A stretch of DNA of 64,000 nt from Mixophyes australis (Eukaryota > Chordata > Amphibia > Anura > Limnodynastidae): the NCBI GenBank assembly GCA_036250195.1, contig JAVHZZ010000016.1:2480001-2544000 (forward strand), in the 5' to 3' direction. The position numbers and the translations under genes were made by a program. Below, piece by piece: positions 47,331-62,540 of the stretch (its first letter is position 1; every line of letters begins with the position of its first letter). The notes beneath the pieces are model-generated. The model was not told the DNA's origin and made no database searches. It saw only the letters and a program-made list of their open reading frames with translations.

Positions 47331-49262
47331 ACCATGAATTGAATCATAAATTGATTCATAAATCATAAATCATGAATTGAATCATGAATCATGAATCGAA
47401 TCATGAATCATGAATTAAATCATAAATCATGAATCATGAATTGAATCATGAATCATGAATCGAATCATGAATCATGAATTAAATCATAAATCATGAATCA
47501 TGAATCGAATCATGAATCATGAATTGAATCATGAATCATGAACTGAATCATGAATCATGAATCATGAATTGAATCATGAATCATGAATTGAATCATGAAT
47601 CATGAACTGAATCATGAATCATGAATCATGAATCATGAATTGAATCATGAATTATGAATCATGAATCATGAATCGAATCATGAATCATGAATCGAAACAT
47701 GAATCATGAATTGAATCATGAATCATGAATCATGAAATGAATCAAGAATCATGAATCGAATCATGAATCATGAATCATGAATATTGAATCGAATCATGAA
47801 TCATGAATTGAATCATGAATCATGAATTGAATCATGAATTATGAATCGAAACATGAATCATGAAACGAATCATAAATCATTAATCATGAATTGAATCATA
47901 AATCATGAATTGAATCATGAATCATGATTTGAATCATGAATCATGTATCGAATCATGAATCATGATTCATGAATTGAATCATGAATCATGAATCAAATCA
48001 TGAATCATAAATTGAATCATGAATCATGAATCGAATCATGAATCATGAATTGAATCATGAATCATGAATCATGAATCGAATCATGAATCATGAATTGAAT
48101 CATGAATCATGAATCGAATCATGAATCTCGAATCATGAATTGAATCATGAATCATGAATTGAATCATGAATTAAATCATGAATCAAATCATGTATCATGA
48201 ATTGAATCATGAATCATGAATCGAATCATGAATCTCGAATCATGAATTGAATCATGAATCATGAATCGAATCATGAATCTCGAATCATGAATTGAATCAT
48301 AAATCATGAATCATGAATTGAATCATGAATCATAAATCGAATCATGAATCATGAATTGAATCATGAATCATGAATCATGAATCAAATCATGAATCATGAA
48401 TCATGAATCGAATCATGAATCATGAATTGAATCATGAATCATGAATCATGAATCGAATCATGAATCATGAATTGTATCATAAATCATGAATCATGAATCG
48501 AATCATGAATCATGAATCCTGAATCATGAATCATGAATGGAATCATGAATTGAATCATGAATCATTAATTGAATCATGAAACATGAATCATGAATTGAAT
48601 CATGAATTATGAATCATGAATCATGAATCGAATCATGAATCATGAATCGAATCATGAATCATGAATCGAATCATGAATCATGAATCGAATCATGAATCAT
48701 GAATCGAATCATGAATCATGAAATGAATCATGAATTGAATCATGAATCATGAATTGAATCATGAATCATGAATTGAATCATGAATCATGAATCGAATCAT
48801 GAATCTCGAATCATGAATTGAAAAATAAATCATGAATTGAATCATGAATTGAATCATGAATTGAATCATGAATCATGAATCGAATCATGAATCATGAATT
48901 AAATCAAGAATCATGAATCATGAATCGAATCATGAATTATGAATCATGAATCATGAATCGAATCATGAATAATGAATTGAATCATGAATCATGAATTAAA
49001 TCATGAATCATGAATCATAAATCGAATAATGAATTATGAATCATGAATCATGAATCGAATCATGAATCATGAATCATGAATTGAATCATGAATCATGAAT
49101 CATGAATTGAATCATGAATCGAATCATGAATTATGAATCATGAATTGAATTATGAATCATAATTCGAATCATGAATCTCGAATCATGAATTGAATCATGA
49201 ATCATGAATTGAATCATGAATTGAATCATAAATCATGAATCATGAGATGAATCATGAATCAT
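47331..49262 (+). repeat. 1.97-kb tandem unit D, copy 2
   Basis: This direct repeat of 45,366-47,330 ends with CATGAGATG near 49,243, after which it continues into ATAAATCGAATC instead of returning to the landmark. The offset falls from 1,965 to 1,934 along the unit, so a few heptads or dodecamers have been lost here. ATGAATCAATCATG near 48,385-type changes distinguish the copies only slightly. Confidence 0.78.
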
Positions 49263-50046
49263 AAATCGAATCATGAATCATGAATTGAATCATGAATCAT
49301 GAATATAATCATGAATCATGAATTGCATCATGAATCATGAATTGAATCATGAATCATTAATCATGAAATAAATCATGAATCATGAATCATGAAATGAATC
49401 ATGAATTGGATCATGAATCATGAAATGAATCATGAATTGAATCATGAATCATAAAATGAATCATGATTTTAATCATGAATCATGAATCATGAATTGAATC
49501 ATGAATCATGAAATGAATCATGAATCATGAAATGAATCATGAATCATGAATCATGAAATGAATCATGAATCATGAATCGAATCATGAAATGAATCATGAA
49601 TTGAATCATGAATCATGAATTAAATCATGAATCATGAATTGAATCATGAATCATGAATCGAATCATGAATCTCGAATCATGAATTGAAAAATAAATCATG
49701 AATTGAATCATGAATTGAATCATGAATTGAATCATGAATCATGAATCGAATCATGAATCATGAATTAAATCAAGAATCATGAATCATGAATCGAATAATA
49801 AATTATGAATCATCAATCATGAATCGAATCATGAATCATGAATCGAATCATGAATCATGAATCGAATCATGAATCATGAATCGAATCATGAATCATGAAA
49901 TGAATCATGAATTGAATCATGAATCATGAATTGAATCATGAATCATGAATTGAATCATGAATCATGAATCGAATCATGAATCTCGAATCATGAATTGAAA
50001 AATAAATCATGAATTGAATCATGAATTGAATCATGAATCATGAATC
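48115..50046 (+). repeat. 1.93-kb tandem unit E, copy 1
   Basis: TCTCGAATC at 48,126 recurs at 50,057 (offset 1,931), followed in both by AATCAAATCATGTATC, GAATTGTATCATAAATC and ATGAATGGAATC. The unit ends with a GAAAAATAAATC-bearing stretch duplicated at 49,681 and 49,992. It overlaps unit D copy 2, so two exchanges of different register have affected the same stretch. Confidence 0.8.
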
Positions 50047-51970
50047 GAATCATGAATCTCGAATCATGAATTGAATCATGAATCATGAATTGAATCATGA
50101 ATTAAATCATGAATCAAATCATGTATCATGAATTGAATCATGAATCATGAATCGAATCATGAATCTCGAATCATGAATTGAATCATGAATCATGAATCGA
50201 ATCATGAATCTCGAATCATGAATTGAATCATAAATCATGAATCATGAATTGAATCATGAATCATAAATCGAATCATGAATCATGAATTGAATCATGAATC
50301 ATGAATCATGAATCAAATCATGAATCATGAATCATGAATCGAATCATGAATCATGAATTGAATCATGAATCATGAATCATGAATCGAATCATGAATCATG
50401 AATTGTATCATAAATCATGAATCATGAATCGAATCATGAATCATGAATCCTGAATCATGAATCATGAATGGAATCATGAATTGAATCATGAATCATTAAT
50501 TGAATCATGAAACATGAATCATGAATTGAATCATGAATTATGAATCATGAATCATGAATCGAATCATGAATCATGAATCGAATCATGAATCATGAATCGA
50601 ATCATGAATCATGAATCGAATCATGAATCATGAATCGAATCATGAATCATGAAATGAATCATGAATTGAATCATGAATCATGAATTGAATCATGAATCAT
50701 GAATTGAATCATGAATCATGAATCGAATCATGAATCTCGAATCATGAATTGAAAAATAAATCATGAATTGAATCATGAATTGAATCATGAATTGAATCAT
50801 GAATCATGAATCGAATCATGAATCATGAATTAAATCAAGAATCATGAATCATGAATCGAATCATGAATTATGAATCATGAATCATGAATCGAATCATGAA
50901 TAATGAATTGAATCATGAATCATGAATTAAATCATGAATCATGAATCATAAATCGAATAATGAATTATGAATCATGAATCATGAATCGAATCATGAATCA
51001 TGAATCATGAATTGAATCATGAATCATGAATCATGAATTGAATCATGAATCGAATCATGAATTATGAATCATGAATTGAATTATGAATCATAATTCGAAT
51101 CATGAATCTCGAATCATGAATTGAATCATGAATCATGAATTGAATCATGAATTGAATCATAAATCATGAATCATGAGATGAATCATGAATCATAAATCGA
51201 ATCATGAATCATGAATTGAATCATGAATCATGAATATAATCATGAATCATGAATTGCATCATGAATCATGAATTGAATCATGAATCATTAATCATGAAAT
51301 AAATCATGAATCATGAATCATGAAATGAATCATGAATTGGATCATGAATCATGAAATGAATCATGAATTGAATCATGAATCATAAAATGAATCATGATTT
51401 TAATCATGAATCATGAATCATGAATTGAATCATGAATCATGAAATGAATCATGAATCATGAAATGAATCATGAATCATGAATCATGAAATGAATCATGAA
51501 TCATGAATCGAATCATGAAATGAATCATGAATTGAATCATGAATCATGAATTAAATCATGAATCATGAATTGAATCATGAATCATGAATCGAATCATGAA
51601 TCTCGAATCATGAATTGAAAAATAAATCATGAATTGAATCATGAATTGAATCATGAATCATGAATCGAATCATGAATCATGAATTAAATCAAGAATCATG
51701 AATCATGAATCGAATAATAAATTATGAATCATCAATCATGAATCGAATCATGAATCATGAATCGAATCATGAATCATGAATCGAATCATGAATCATGAAT
51801 CGAATCATGAATCATGAAATGAATCATGAATTGAATCATGAATCATGAATTGAATCATGAATCATGAATTGAATCATGAATCATGAATCGAATCATGAAT
51901 CTCGAATCATGAATTGAAAAATAAATCATGAATTGAATCATGAATTGAATCATGAATCATGAATCGAATC
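50047..51970 (+). repeat. 1.93-kb tandem unit E, copy 2
   Basis: This is the direct repeat of 48,115-50,046. It carries GAATAATAAATTATG with ATCATCAATC near 51,710 as in copy 1 near 49,793. It stops near 51,965, where GAATCGAATCTCGAATC is followed by ATGAATTAAATC, not by the CATGAATTGAATC path of copy 1. Confidence 0.78.
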
Positions 51971-52882
51971 TCGAATCATGAATTAAATCAAGAATCATGA
52001 ATCATGAATCGAATCATGAATCATGAATTGAATCATGAATCATGAATTAAATCATGAATCATGAATCATAAATCGAATAATGAATTATGAATCATGAATC
52101 ATGAATCGAATCATGAATCATGAATCATGAATTGAATCATGAATCATGAATCATGAATTGAATCATGAATCGAATCATGAATCATGAATCATGAATTGAA
52201 TTATGAATCATAATTCGAATCATGAATCTCGAATCATGAATTGAATCATGAATCATGAATTGAATCATGAATTGAATCATAAATCATGAATCATGAAATG
52301 AATCATGAATCATAAATCAAATCATGAATCAAGAATTGAATCATGAATCATGAATATAAACATGAATCATGAATTGCATCATGAATCATGAATTGAATCA
52401 TGAATCATTAATCATGAAATAAATCATGAATCATGAATCATGAAATGAATCATCAATTGGATCATGAATCATGAAATGAATCATGAATTGAATCATGAAT
52501 TGAATCATGAATCATGAATAATGAATTGAATCATGAATCATGAAATGAATCATGAATTGAATCATGAATCATGAATCATGAAATGAATCATGATTTTAAT
52601 CATGAATCATGAATCATGAATTGAATCATGAATCATGAAATGAATCATGAATCATGAATCATGAATCATGAATTGAATCATGAATTGAATCATGAATCAT
52701 GAACCATGAATCATGAATCGAATCATTAATCTCGAATAATGAATTGAATCATGAATCATGAATTGAATCATGAATTGAATCATAAATCATGAATCATGAA
52801 TTGAATCATGAATCATAAATCGAATCATGAATCATGAATCGAATCATGAATCATGAATCATGTATTGAATCATGAATTGAAT
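50252..52882 (+). repeat. 2.63-kb tandem unit F, copy 1
   Basis: ATAAATCGAATC at 50,263 recurs at 52,891 (offset 2,628), and CATGTATTG at 52,859 recurs at 55,499 (offset 2,640). Shared rare words are ATATAAACATG (52,355), CATCAATTGG (52,451) and CATTAATCTCGAATAATG (52,724). The 12-bp growth in offset is explained by one additional ATGAATTGAATC in copy 2 near 54,270. Confidence 0.85.
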
Positions 52883-55510
52883 CATGAATCATAAATCGAA
52901 TCATGAATCATGAATTGAATCATGAATCATGAATCATGAATCGAATCATGAATCATGAATCATGAATCGAATCATGAATCATGAATTGAATCATGAATCA
53001 TGAATCATGAATCGAATCATGAATCATGAATTGTATCATAAATCATGAATCATGAATCGAATCATGAATCATGAATCCTGAATCATGAATCATGAATGGA
53101 ATCATGAATTGAATCATGAATCATTAATTGAATCATGAAACATGAATCATGAATTGAATCATGAATTATGAATCATGAATCATGAATCGAATCATGAATC
53201 ATGAATCGAATCATGAATCATGAATCGAATCATGAATCATGAATCGAATCATGAATCATGAATCGAATCATGAATCATGAAATGAATCATGAATTGAATC
53301 ATGAATCATGAATTGAATCATGAATCATGAATTGAATCATGAATCATGAATCGAATCATGAATCTCGAATCATGAATTGAAAAATAAATCATGAATTGAA
53401 TCATGAATTGAATCATGAATTGAATCATGAATCATGAATCGAATCATGAATCATGAATTAAATCAAGAATCATGAATCATGAATCGAATCATGAATTATG
53501 AATCATGAATCATGAATCGAATCATGAATCATGAATTGAATCATGAATCATGAATTAAATCATGAATCATGAATCATAAATCGAATAATGAATTATGAAT
53601 CATGAATCATGAATCGAATCATGAATCATGAATCATGAATTGAATCATGAATCATGAATCATGAATTGAATCATGAATCGAATCATGAATTATGAATCAT
53701 GAATTGAATTATGAATCATAATTCGAATCATGAATCTCGAATCATGAATTGAATCATGAATCATGAATTGAATCATGAATTGAATCATAAATCATGAATC
53801 ATGAGATGAATCATGAATCATAAATCGAATCATGAATCATGAATTGAATCATGAATCATGAATATAATCATGAATCATGAATTGCATCATGAATCATGAA
53901 TTGAATCATGAATCATTAATCATGAAATAAATCATGAATCATGAATCATGAAATGAATCATGAATTGGATCATGAATCATGAAATGAATCATGAATTGAA
54001 TCATGAATCATAAAATGAATCATGATTTTAATCATGAATCATGAATCATGAATTGAATCATGAATCATGAAATGAATCATGAATCATGAAATGAATCATG
54101 AATCATGAATCATGAAATGAATCATGAATCATGAATCGAATCATGAAATGAATCATGAATTGAATCATGAATCATGAATTAAATCATGAATCATGAATTG
54201 AATCATGAATCATGAATCGAATCATGAATCTCGAATCATGAATTGAAAAATAAATCATGAATTGAATCATGAATTGAATCATGAATTGAATCATGAATCA
54301 TGAATCGAATCATGAATCATGAATTAAATCAAGAATCATGAATCATGAATCGAATCATAAATTATGAATCATGAATCATGAATCGAATCATGAATCATGA
54401 ATCGAATCATGAATCATGAATCGAATCATGAATCATGAATCGAATCATGAATCATGAAATGAATCATGAATTGAATCATGAATCATGAATTGAATCATGA
54501 ATCATGAATTGAATCATGAATCATGAATCGAATCATGAATCTCGAATCATGAATTGAAAAATAAATCATGAATTGAATCATGAATTGAATCATGAATCAT
54601 GAATCGAATCATGAATCATGAATTAAATCAAGAATCATGAATCATGAATCGAATCATGAATCATGAATTGAATCATGAATCATGAATTAAATCATGAATC
54701 ATGAATCATAAATCGAATAATGAATTATGAATCATGAATCATGAATTGAATCATGAATCATGAATCATGAATTGAATCATGAATCATGAATCATGAATTG
54801 AATCATGAATCGAATCATGAATCATGAATCATGAATTGAATTATGAATCATAATTCGAATCATGAATCTCGAATCATGAATTGAATCATGAATCATGAAT
54901 TGAATCATGAATTGAATCATAAATCATGAATCATGAAATGAATCATGAATCATAAATCAAATCATGAATCAAGAATTGAATCATGAATCATGAATATAAA
55001 CATGAATCATGAATTGCATCATGAATCATGAATTGAATCATGAATCATTAATCATGAAATAAATCATGAATCATGAATCATGAAATGAATCATCAATTGG
55101 ATCATGAATCATGAAATGAATCATGAATTGAATCATGAATTGAATCATGAATCATGAATAATGAATTGAATCATGAATCATGAAATGAATCATGAATTGA
55201 ATCATGAATCATGAATCATGAAATGAATCATGATTTTAATCATGAATCATGAATCATGAATTGAATCATGAATCATGAAATGAATCATGAATCATGAATC
55301 ATGAATCATGAATTGAATCATGAATTGAATCATGAATCATGAACCATGAATCATGAATCGAATCATTAATCTCGAATAATGAATTGAATCATGAATCATG
55401 AATTGAATCATGAATTGAATCATAAATCATGAATCATGAATTGAATCATGAATCATAAATCGAATCATGAATCATGAATCGAATCATGAATTATGAATCA
55501 TGTATTGAAT
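52883..55510 (+). repeat. 2.63-kb tandem unit F, copy 2
   Basis: This is the direct repeat of 50,252-52,882. It joins copy 1 at ATGAATTGAATCATGAATC just after the CATGTATTG marker, and in turn ends just past its own CATGTATTG at 55,499, where it continues as ATAAATCATGAATCCTG. ATATAAACATG at about 55,005 and CATTAATCTCG at about 55,364 confirm the register. Confidence 0.85.
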
Positions 55511-58500
55511 CATGAATTGAATCATAAATCATGAATCCTGAATTGAATCATGAATCATAAATCGAATCATGAATCTTGAATTGAATCATGAATTATGAAT
55601 CATGAATCATGAATCGAATCATGAATCATGAAATGAATCATGAATCATGAATAATGAATTGAATCATAAATCATGAATCAAATCATGAATTAAAGAATGA
55701 ATTATGAATCATGAATTGAATCATGAATCATGAATCAAATCATGCATCATGAATCATGAATCATGAATCATGAATTGAATCATAAATTGAATCATAAATC
55801 ATAAATCATGAATTGAATCATAAATCATGAATCATGAATCGAATCATGATTCATGAATCATGAATCATGAATTGAATCATAAATCATGAATCATGAATTG
55901 AATCATGAATTGAATCATAAATCATGAATCATGAATTGAATCATGAATCGAATCATGAATCATGAATTGAATCATGAATCATGAATCATGAATCATGAAT
56001 CAAATCGTGAATCATGAATTGATTCATGAATCATGAATCGAATCATGAATCATGAATCATGAATCATGAATTGAATCATGAGTTGAATCATAAATCATGA
56101 ATCATGAATTGAATCATGAATCATGAATCGAATCATGAATCATGAATTGAATCATGAATCATGAATCATGAATCATGAATCGAATCATGAAACATGAATT
56201 GAATCATGAATCATTAATCATGAATTGAATAATGAATCATGAATCGAATCATGAATTAAATAATGAATCATGAATCATGAATTGAATTATGAATCATGAA
56301 TCGAATCATGAATCATGAATCATGAATCGAATCATGAATCATTAATTGAATCATAAATTGAATCATAAATCATAAATCATGAATTGCATCATGAATCATG
56401 AATTGAATCATGAATCATTAATCATGAATTAAATCATGAATCATGAATCATGAAATGAATCATGAATTGAATCATGAATCATGAAAGGAATCATGAATTG
56501 AATCATGAATTGAATCATGAATCATAAATAATGAATTGAATCATGAATCATGAATCGAATCATGAATCATGAATCATGAATTGAATCATGAATTGAATCA
56601 TAAATCATGAATCCTGAATTGAATCATGAATCATGAATCAAATCATGAATCATGAATCGAATCATGAATCATGAATCATGAATCGAATAATGAATCATGA
56701 ATTGAATCATGAATCATGAATTAAATCATGAATCATAAATCGAATAATGAATAATGAATCATGAATCATGAATCAAATCATGAATCATGAATCATGAATT
56801 GAATCATGAATCATGAATCATGAATCATGAATTGAATCATGAATCGAATCATGAATCATGAATTGAATCATGAATCATAATTCGAATCATGAATCTCGAA
56901 TCATGAATTGAATCATGAATCATAAATTGAATCATGAATTGAATCATAAATCATGAATCATGAAATGAATCATGAATCATAAATCGAATCATGAATCATG
57001 AATTGAATCATGAATCATGAATATAATCATGAATCATGAATTGCATCATGAATCATGAATTGAATTATGAATCATGAATATAATCATGAATCATGAATTG
57101 CATCATGAATCATGAATTGAATCATGAATCATTAATCATGAATTAAATCATGAATCATGAATCATGAAATGAATCATGAATTGAATCATGAATCATGAAA
57201 TGAATCATGAATTGAATCATGAATTGAATCATGAATCATGAATAATGAATTGAATCATGAATCATGAAATGAATCAAGAATTGAATCATGAATCATGAAA
57301 TGAATCATGAATTGAATCATGAATCATGAATCATGAATTGAATCATGAATCATGAATCATGATTCATGAATTGAATCATGAATCATGAATCAAATCAAGA
57401 ATCATAAATTGAATCATGAATCATGAATAGAATCATGAATCATAAATCATGAATCATGAATTGAATGATGAATTGAATCATGAATCATGAATCATGAATT
57501 GAATCATGAATCGAATCATGAATCATGAATCATGAATCGAATCATGAATCTCGAATAATGAATTGAATCATGAATCATGAATTGAATCATGAATTGAATC
57601 ATAAATCATGAATCATGAATTGAATAATGAATCATAAATTGAATCATGAATCATGAATCGAATCATGAATCATGAATCATGTATTGAATCATGAATTGAA
57701 TCATAAATCATGAATCCTGAATTGAATCATGAGTCATAAATCGAATCATGAATCATGAAATGAATCATGAATTATGAATCATGAATCATGAATCGAATCA
57801 TGAATCATGAAATGAATCATGAATCATGAATAATGAATTGAATCATAAATCATGAATCAAATCATGAATTAAATAATGAATCATGAATCATGAATTGAAT
57901 CATGAATCATGAATCAAATCATGCATCATGAATCATGAATCATAAATCATGATTCATGAATTGAATCATAAATTGAATCATAAATCATAAATCATGAATT
58001 GAATCATAAATCATGAATCATGAATCGAATCATGATTCATGAATCATGAATCATGAATTGAATCATAAATCATGAATCATGAATTGAATCATGAATTGAA
58101 TCATAAATCATGAATCATGAATTGAATCATGAATCGAATCATGAATCATGAATTGAATCATGAATCATGAATCATGAATCATGAATCAAATCATGAATCA
58201 TGAATTGATTCACGAATCATGAATCGAATCATGAATCATGAATCATGAATTGAATCATGAGTTAAATCATAAATCATGAATCATGAATTGAATCATGAAT
58301 CATGAATCGAATCATGAATCATGAATTGAATCATGAATCATTAATCATGAATCATGAATCAAATCATGAAACATGAATTGAATCATGAATCATTAATCAT
58401 GAATTGAATCATGAATCATGAATCGAATCATGAATTAAATAATGAATCATGAATCATGAATTGAATTATGAATCATGAATCGAATCATGAATCATGAATC

Positions 58501-61500
58501 ATGAATCGAATCATGAATCATTAATTGAATCATAAATTGAATCATAAATCATAAATCATGAATTGCATCATGAATCATGAATTGAATCATGAATCATTAA
58601 TCATGAATTAAATCATGAATCATGAATCATGAAATGAGTCATGAATTGAATCATGAATCATGAAAGGAATCATGAATTGAATCATAAATTGAATCATGAA
58701 TCATGAATAATGAATTGAATCATGAATCATGAATCGAATCATGAATCATGAATCATGAATTGAATCATGAATTGAATCATAAATCATGAATCCTGAATTG
58801 AATCATGAATCATGAATCAAATCATGAATCATGAATCGAATCATGAATCATGAATCATGAATCGAATCATGAATCATGAATTGAATCATGAATCATGAAT
58901 TAAATCATGAATCATGAATCATAAATCGAATAATGAATTATGAATCATGAATCATGAATCAAATCATGAATCATGAATCATGAATTGAATCATGAATCAT
59001 GAATCATGAATCATGAATTGAATCATGAATCGAATCATGAATCATGAATTGAATCATGAATCATAATTCGAATCATGAATCTCGAATCATGAATTGAATC
59101 ATGAATCATAAATTGAATCATGAATTGAATCATAAATCATAAATCGAATCATGAATCATGAATTGAATCATGAATCATGAATATAATCATGAATCATGAA
59201 TTGCATCATGAATCATGAATTGAATTATGAATCATGAATATAATCATGAATCATGAATTGCATCATGAATCATGAATTGAATCATGAATCATTAATCATG
59301 AATTAAATCATGAATCATGAATCATGAAATGAATCATGAATTGAATCATGAATCATGAAATGAATCATGAATTGAATCATGAATTGAATCATGAATCATG
59401 AATAATGAATTGAATCATGAATCATGAAATGAATCATGAATTGAATCATGAATCATGAATCATGAAATGAATCATGAATTGAATCATGAATCATGAATTG
59501 AATCATGAATCATGAATTGAATCATGAATCATGAATCATGATTCATGAATTGAATCATGAATCATGAATCAAATCAAGAATCATAAATTGAATCATGAAT
59601 CATGAATAGAATCATGAATCATGAATCATGAATCATGAATTGAATCATGAATTGAATCATGAATCATGAATCATGAATCATGAATTGAATCATGAATCGA
59701 ATCATGAATCATGAATCGAATCATGAATCTCGAATAATGAATTGAATCATGAATCATGAATTGAATCATGAATTGAATCATAAATCATGAATCATGAATC
59801 ATTAATCGAATCATGAATCATTAATCGAATCATGAATCATGAATCATGTATTGAATCATGAATTGAATCATAAATCATGAATCCTGAATTGAATCATGAA
59901 TCATAAATCGAATCATGAATCATGAATTGAATCATGAATTATGAATCATGAATCATGAATCGAATCATGAATCATGAAATGATTCATGAATCATGAATCA
60001 TGAATCATGAATTGAATCATGAATTATGAATCATGAATCATGAATCGAATCATGAATCATCAAATGAATCATGAATCATGAATCATAAATCATGAATTGA
60101 ATCATGAATTAAATAATGAATCATGAATCATGAATTGAATCATGAATCATGAATCGAATCATGAATCATGAATCATGAATCATGAATTGAATTATAAATT
60201 TAATCATAAATCATAAATCATGAATTGAATCATAAATCATGAATCATGAATCGAATCATGATTCATGAATCATGAATCACGAATCATGAATCGAATCATG
60301 AATCATGAATTGAATCATGAATCATGAATTGAATCATTAATCATGAATCATGAATCATGAATTGAATCATGAATTATGAATCATGAATCATGAATCGAAT
60401 CAAGAATCATGAATCAAATCATGAATCATGAATCATGAATAATGAATCGAATCATGAATCATGGATTGAATCATGAATCATTAATCATGAATCATGAATC
60501 AAATCATGAAACATGAATTGAATCATGAATCATTAATCATGAATTGAATCATGAATCATGAATCGAATCATGAATTAAATAATGAATCATGAATCATGAA
60601 TTGAATTATGAATCATGAATCGAATCATGAATCATGAATCATGAATCGAATCATGAATCATTAATTGAATCATAAATTGAATCATAAATCATAAATCATG
60701 AATTGCATCATGAATCATGAATTGAATCATGAATCATTAATCATGAATTAAATCATGAATCATGAATCATGAAATGAGTCATGAATTGAATCATGAATCA
60801 TGAAAGGAATCATGAATTGAATCATAAATTGAATCATGAATCATGAATAATGAATTGAATCATGAATCATGAATCGAATCATGAATCATGAATCATGAAT
60901 TGAATAATGAATTGAATCATAAATCATGAATCCTGAATTGAATCATGAATCATGAATCAAATCATGAATCATGAATCGAATCATGAATCATGAATCATGA
61001 ATCGAATCATGAATCATGAATTGAATCATGAATCATGAATTAAATCATGAATCATGAATCATAAATCGAATAATGAATTATGAATCATGAATCATGAATC
61101 AAATCATGAATCATGAATCATGAATTGAATCATGAATCATGAATCATGAATCATGAATTGAATCATGAATCATGAATCATGAATCATGAATTGAATCATG
61201 AATCGAATCATGAATCATGAATTGAATCATGAATCATAATTCGAATCATGAATCTCGAATCATGAATTGAATCATGAATCATAAATTGAATCATGAATTG
61301 AATCATAAATCATAAATCGAATCATGAATCATGAATTGAATCATGAATCATGAATATAATCATGAATCATGAATTGCATCATGAATCATGAATTGAATTA
61401 TGAATCATGAATATAATCATGAATCATGAATTGCATCATGAATCATGAATTGAATCATGAATCATTAATCATGAATTAAATCATGAATCATGAATCATGA

Positions 61501-62540
61501 AATGAATCATGAATTGAATCATGAATCATGAAATGAATCATGAATTGAATCATGAATTGAATCATGAATCATGAATAATGAATTGAATCATGAATCATGA
61601 AATGAATCATGAATTGAATCATGAATCATGAATCATGAAATGAATCATGAATTGAATCATGAATCATGAATTGAATCATGAATCATGATTCATGAATTGA
61701 ATCATGAATCATGAATCAAATCAAGAATCATAAATTGAATCATGAATCATGAATAGAATCATGAATCATGAATCATGAATCATGAATTGAATCATGAATT
61801 GAATCATGAATCATGAATCATGAATCATGAATTGAATCATGAATCGAATCATGAATCATGAATCATGAATCGAATCATGAATCTCGAATAATGAATTGAA
61901 TCATGAATCATGAATTGAATCATGAATTGAATCATAAATCATGAATCATGAATCATTAATCGAATCATGAATCATTAATCGAATCATGAATCATGAATCA
62001 TGTATTGAATCATGAATTGAATCATAAATCATGAATCCTGAATTGAATCATGAATCATAAATCGAATCATGAATCATGAATTGAATCATGAATTATGAAT
62101 CATGAATCATGAATCGAATCATGAATCATGAAATGATTCATGAATCATGAATCATGAATCATGAATTGAATCATGAATTATGAATCATGAATCATGAATC
62201 GAATCATGAATCATGAATCGAATCATGAATCATGAATCATGAATCATGAATTGAATTATAAATTTAATCATAAATCATAAATCATGAATTGAATCATAAA
62301 TCATGAATCATGAATCGAATCATGATTCATGAATCATGAATCACGAATCATGAATCGAATCATGAATCATGAATTGAATCATGAATCATGAATTGAATCA
62401 TTAATCATGAATCATGAATCATGAATTGAATCATGAATTATGAATCATGAATCATGAATCGAATCAAGAATCATGAATCAAATCATGAATCATGAATCAT
62501 GAATAATGAATCGAATCATGAATCATGGATTGAATCATGA
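55499..62540 (+). repeat. Four tandem higher-order units of about 2.15-2.18 kb
   Basis: The marker CATGTATTG stands at 55,499, 57,678, 59,845 and 61,999, spaced 2,179, 2,167 and 2,154 bp. The word TGAAAGGAATC occurs once per unit near 56,482, 58,661 and 60,801. The last two full units (about 58,335-60,475 and 60,476-62,540) are the most alike; they share the ATGAGTCATG change near 58,635 and 60,776 and the ATCACGAATC near 60,278 and 62,342. The last unit lacks about 100 bp around 62,215 that its neighbour has near 60,060-60,155. Confidence 0.87.

Larger units (their letters stand above)
46881..54566 (+). repeat. Sub-array with diagnostic variant GAAAAATAAATC
   Basis: Everywhere left of 46 kb the A-rich word is GAATTGAAAAATGAATC (for example 13,127, 18,180, 30,570, 40,919, 43,313). 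In this interval all ten copies read GAATTGAAAAATAAATC: about 46,881, 48,816, 49,681, 49,992, 50,747, 51,612, 51,911, 53,374, 54,240 and 54,551. I see neither form to the right of it. One G-to-A change has thus been carried to every copy of a contiguous 7.7-kb stretch, as expected if units D, E and F amplified from one founder. Confidence 0.85.
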
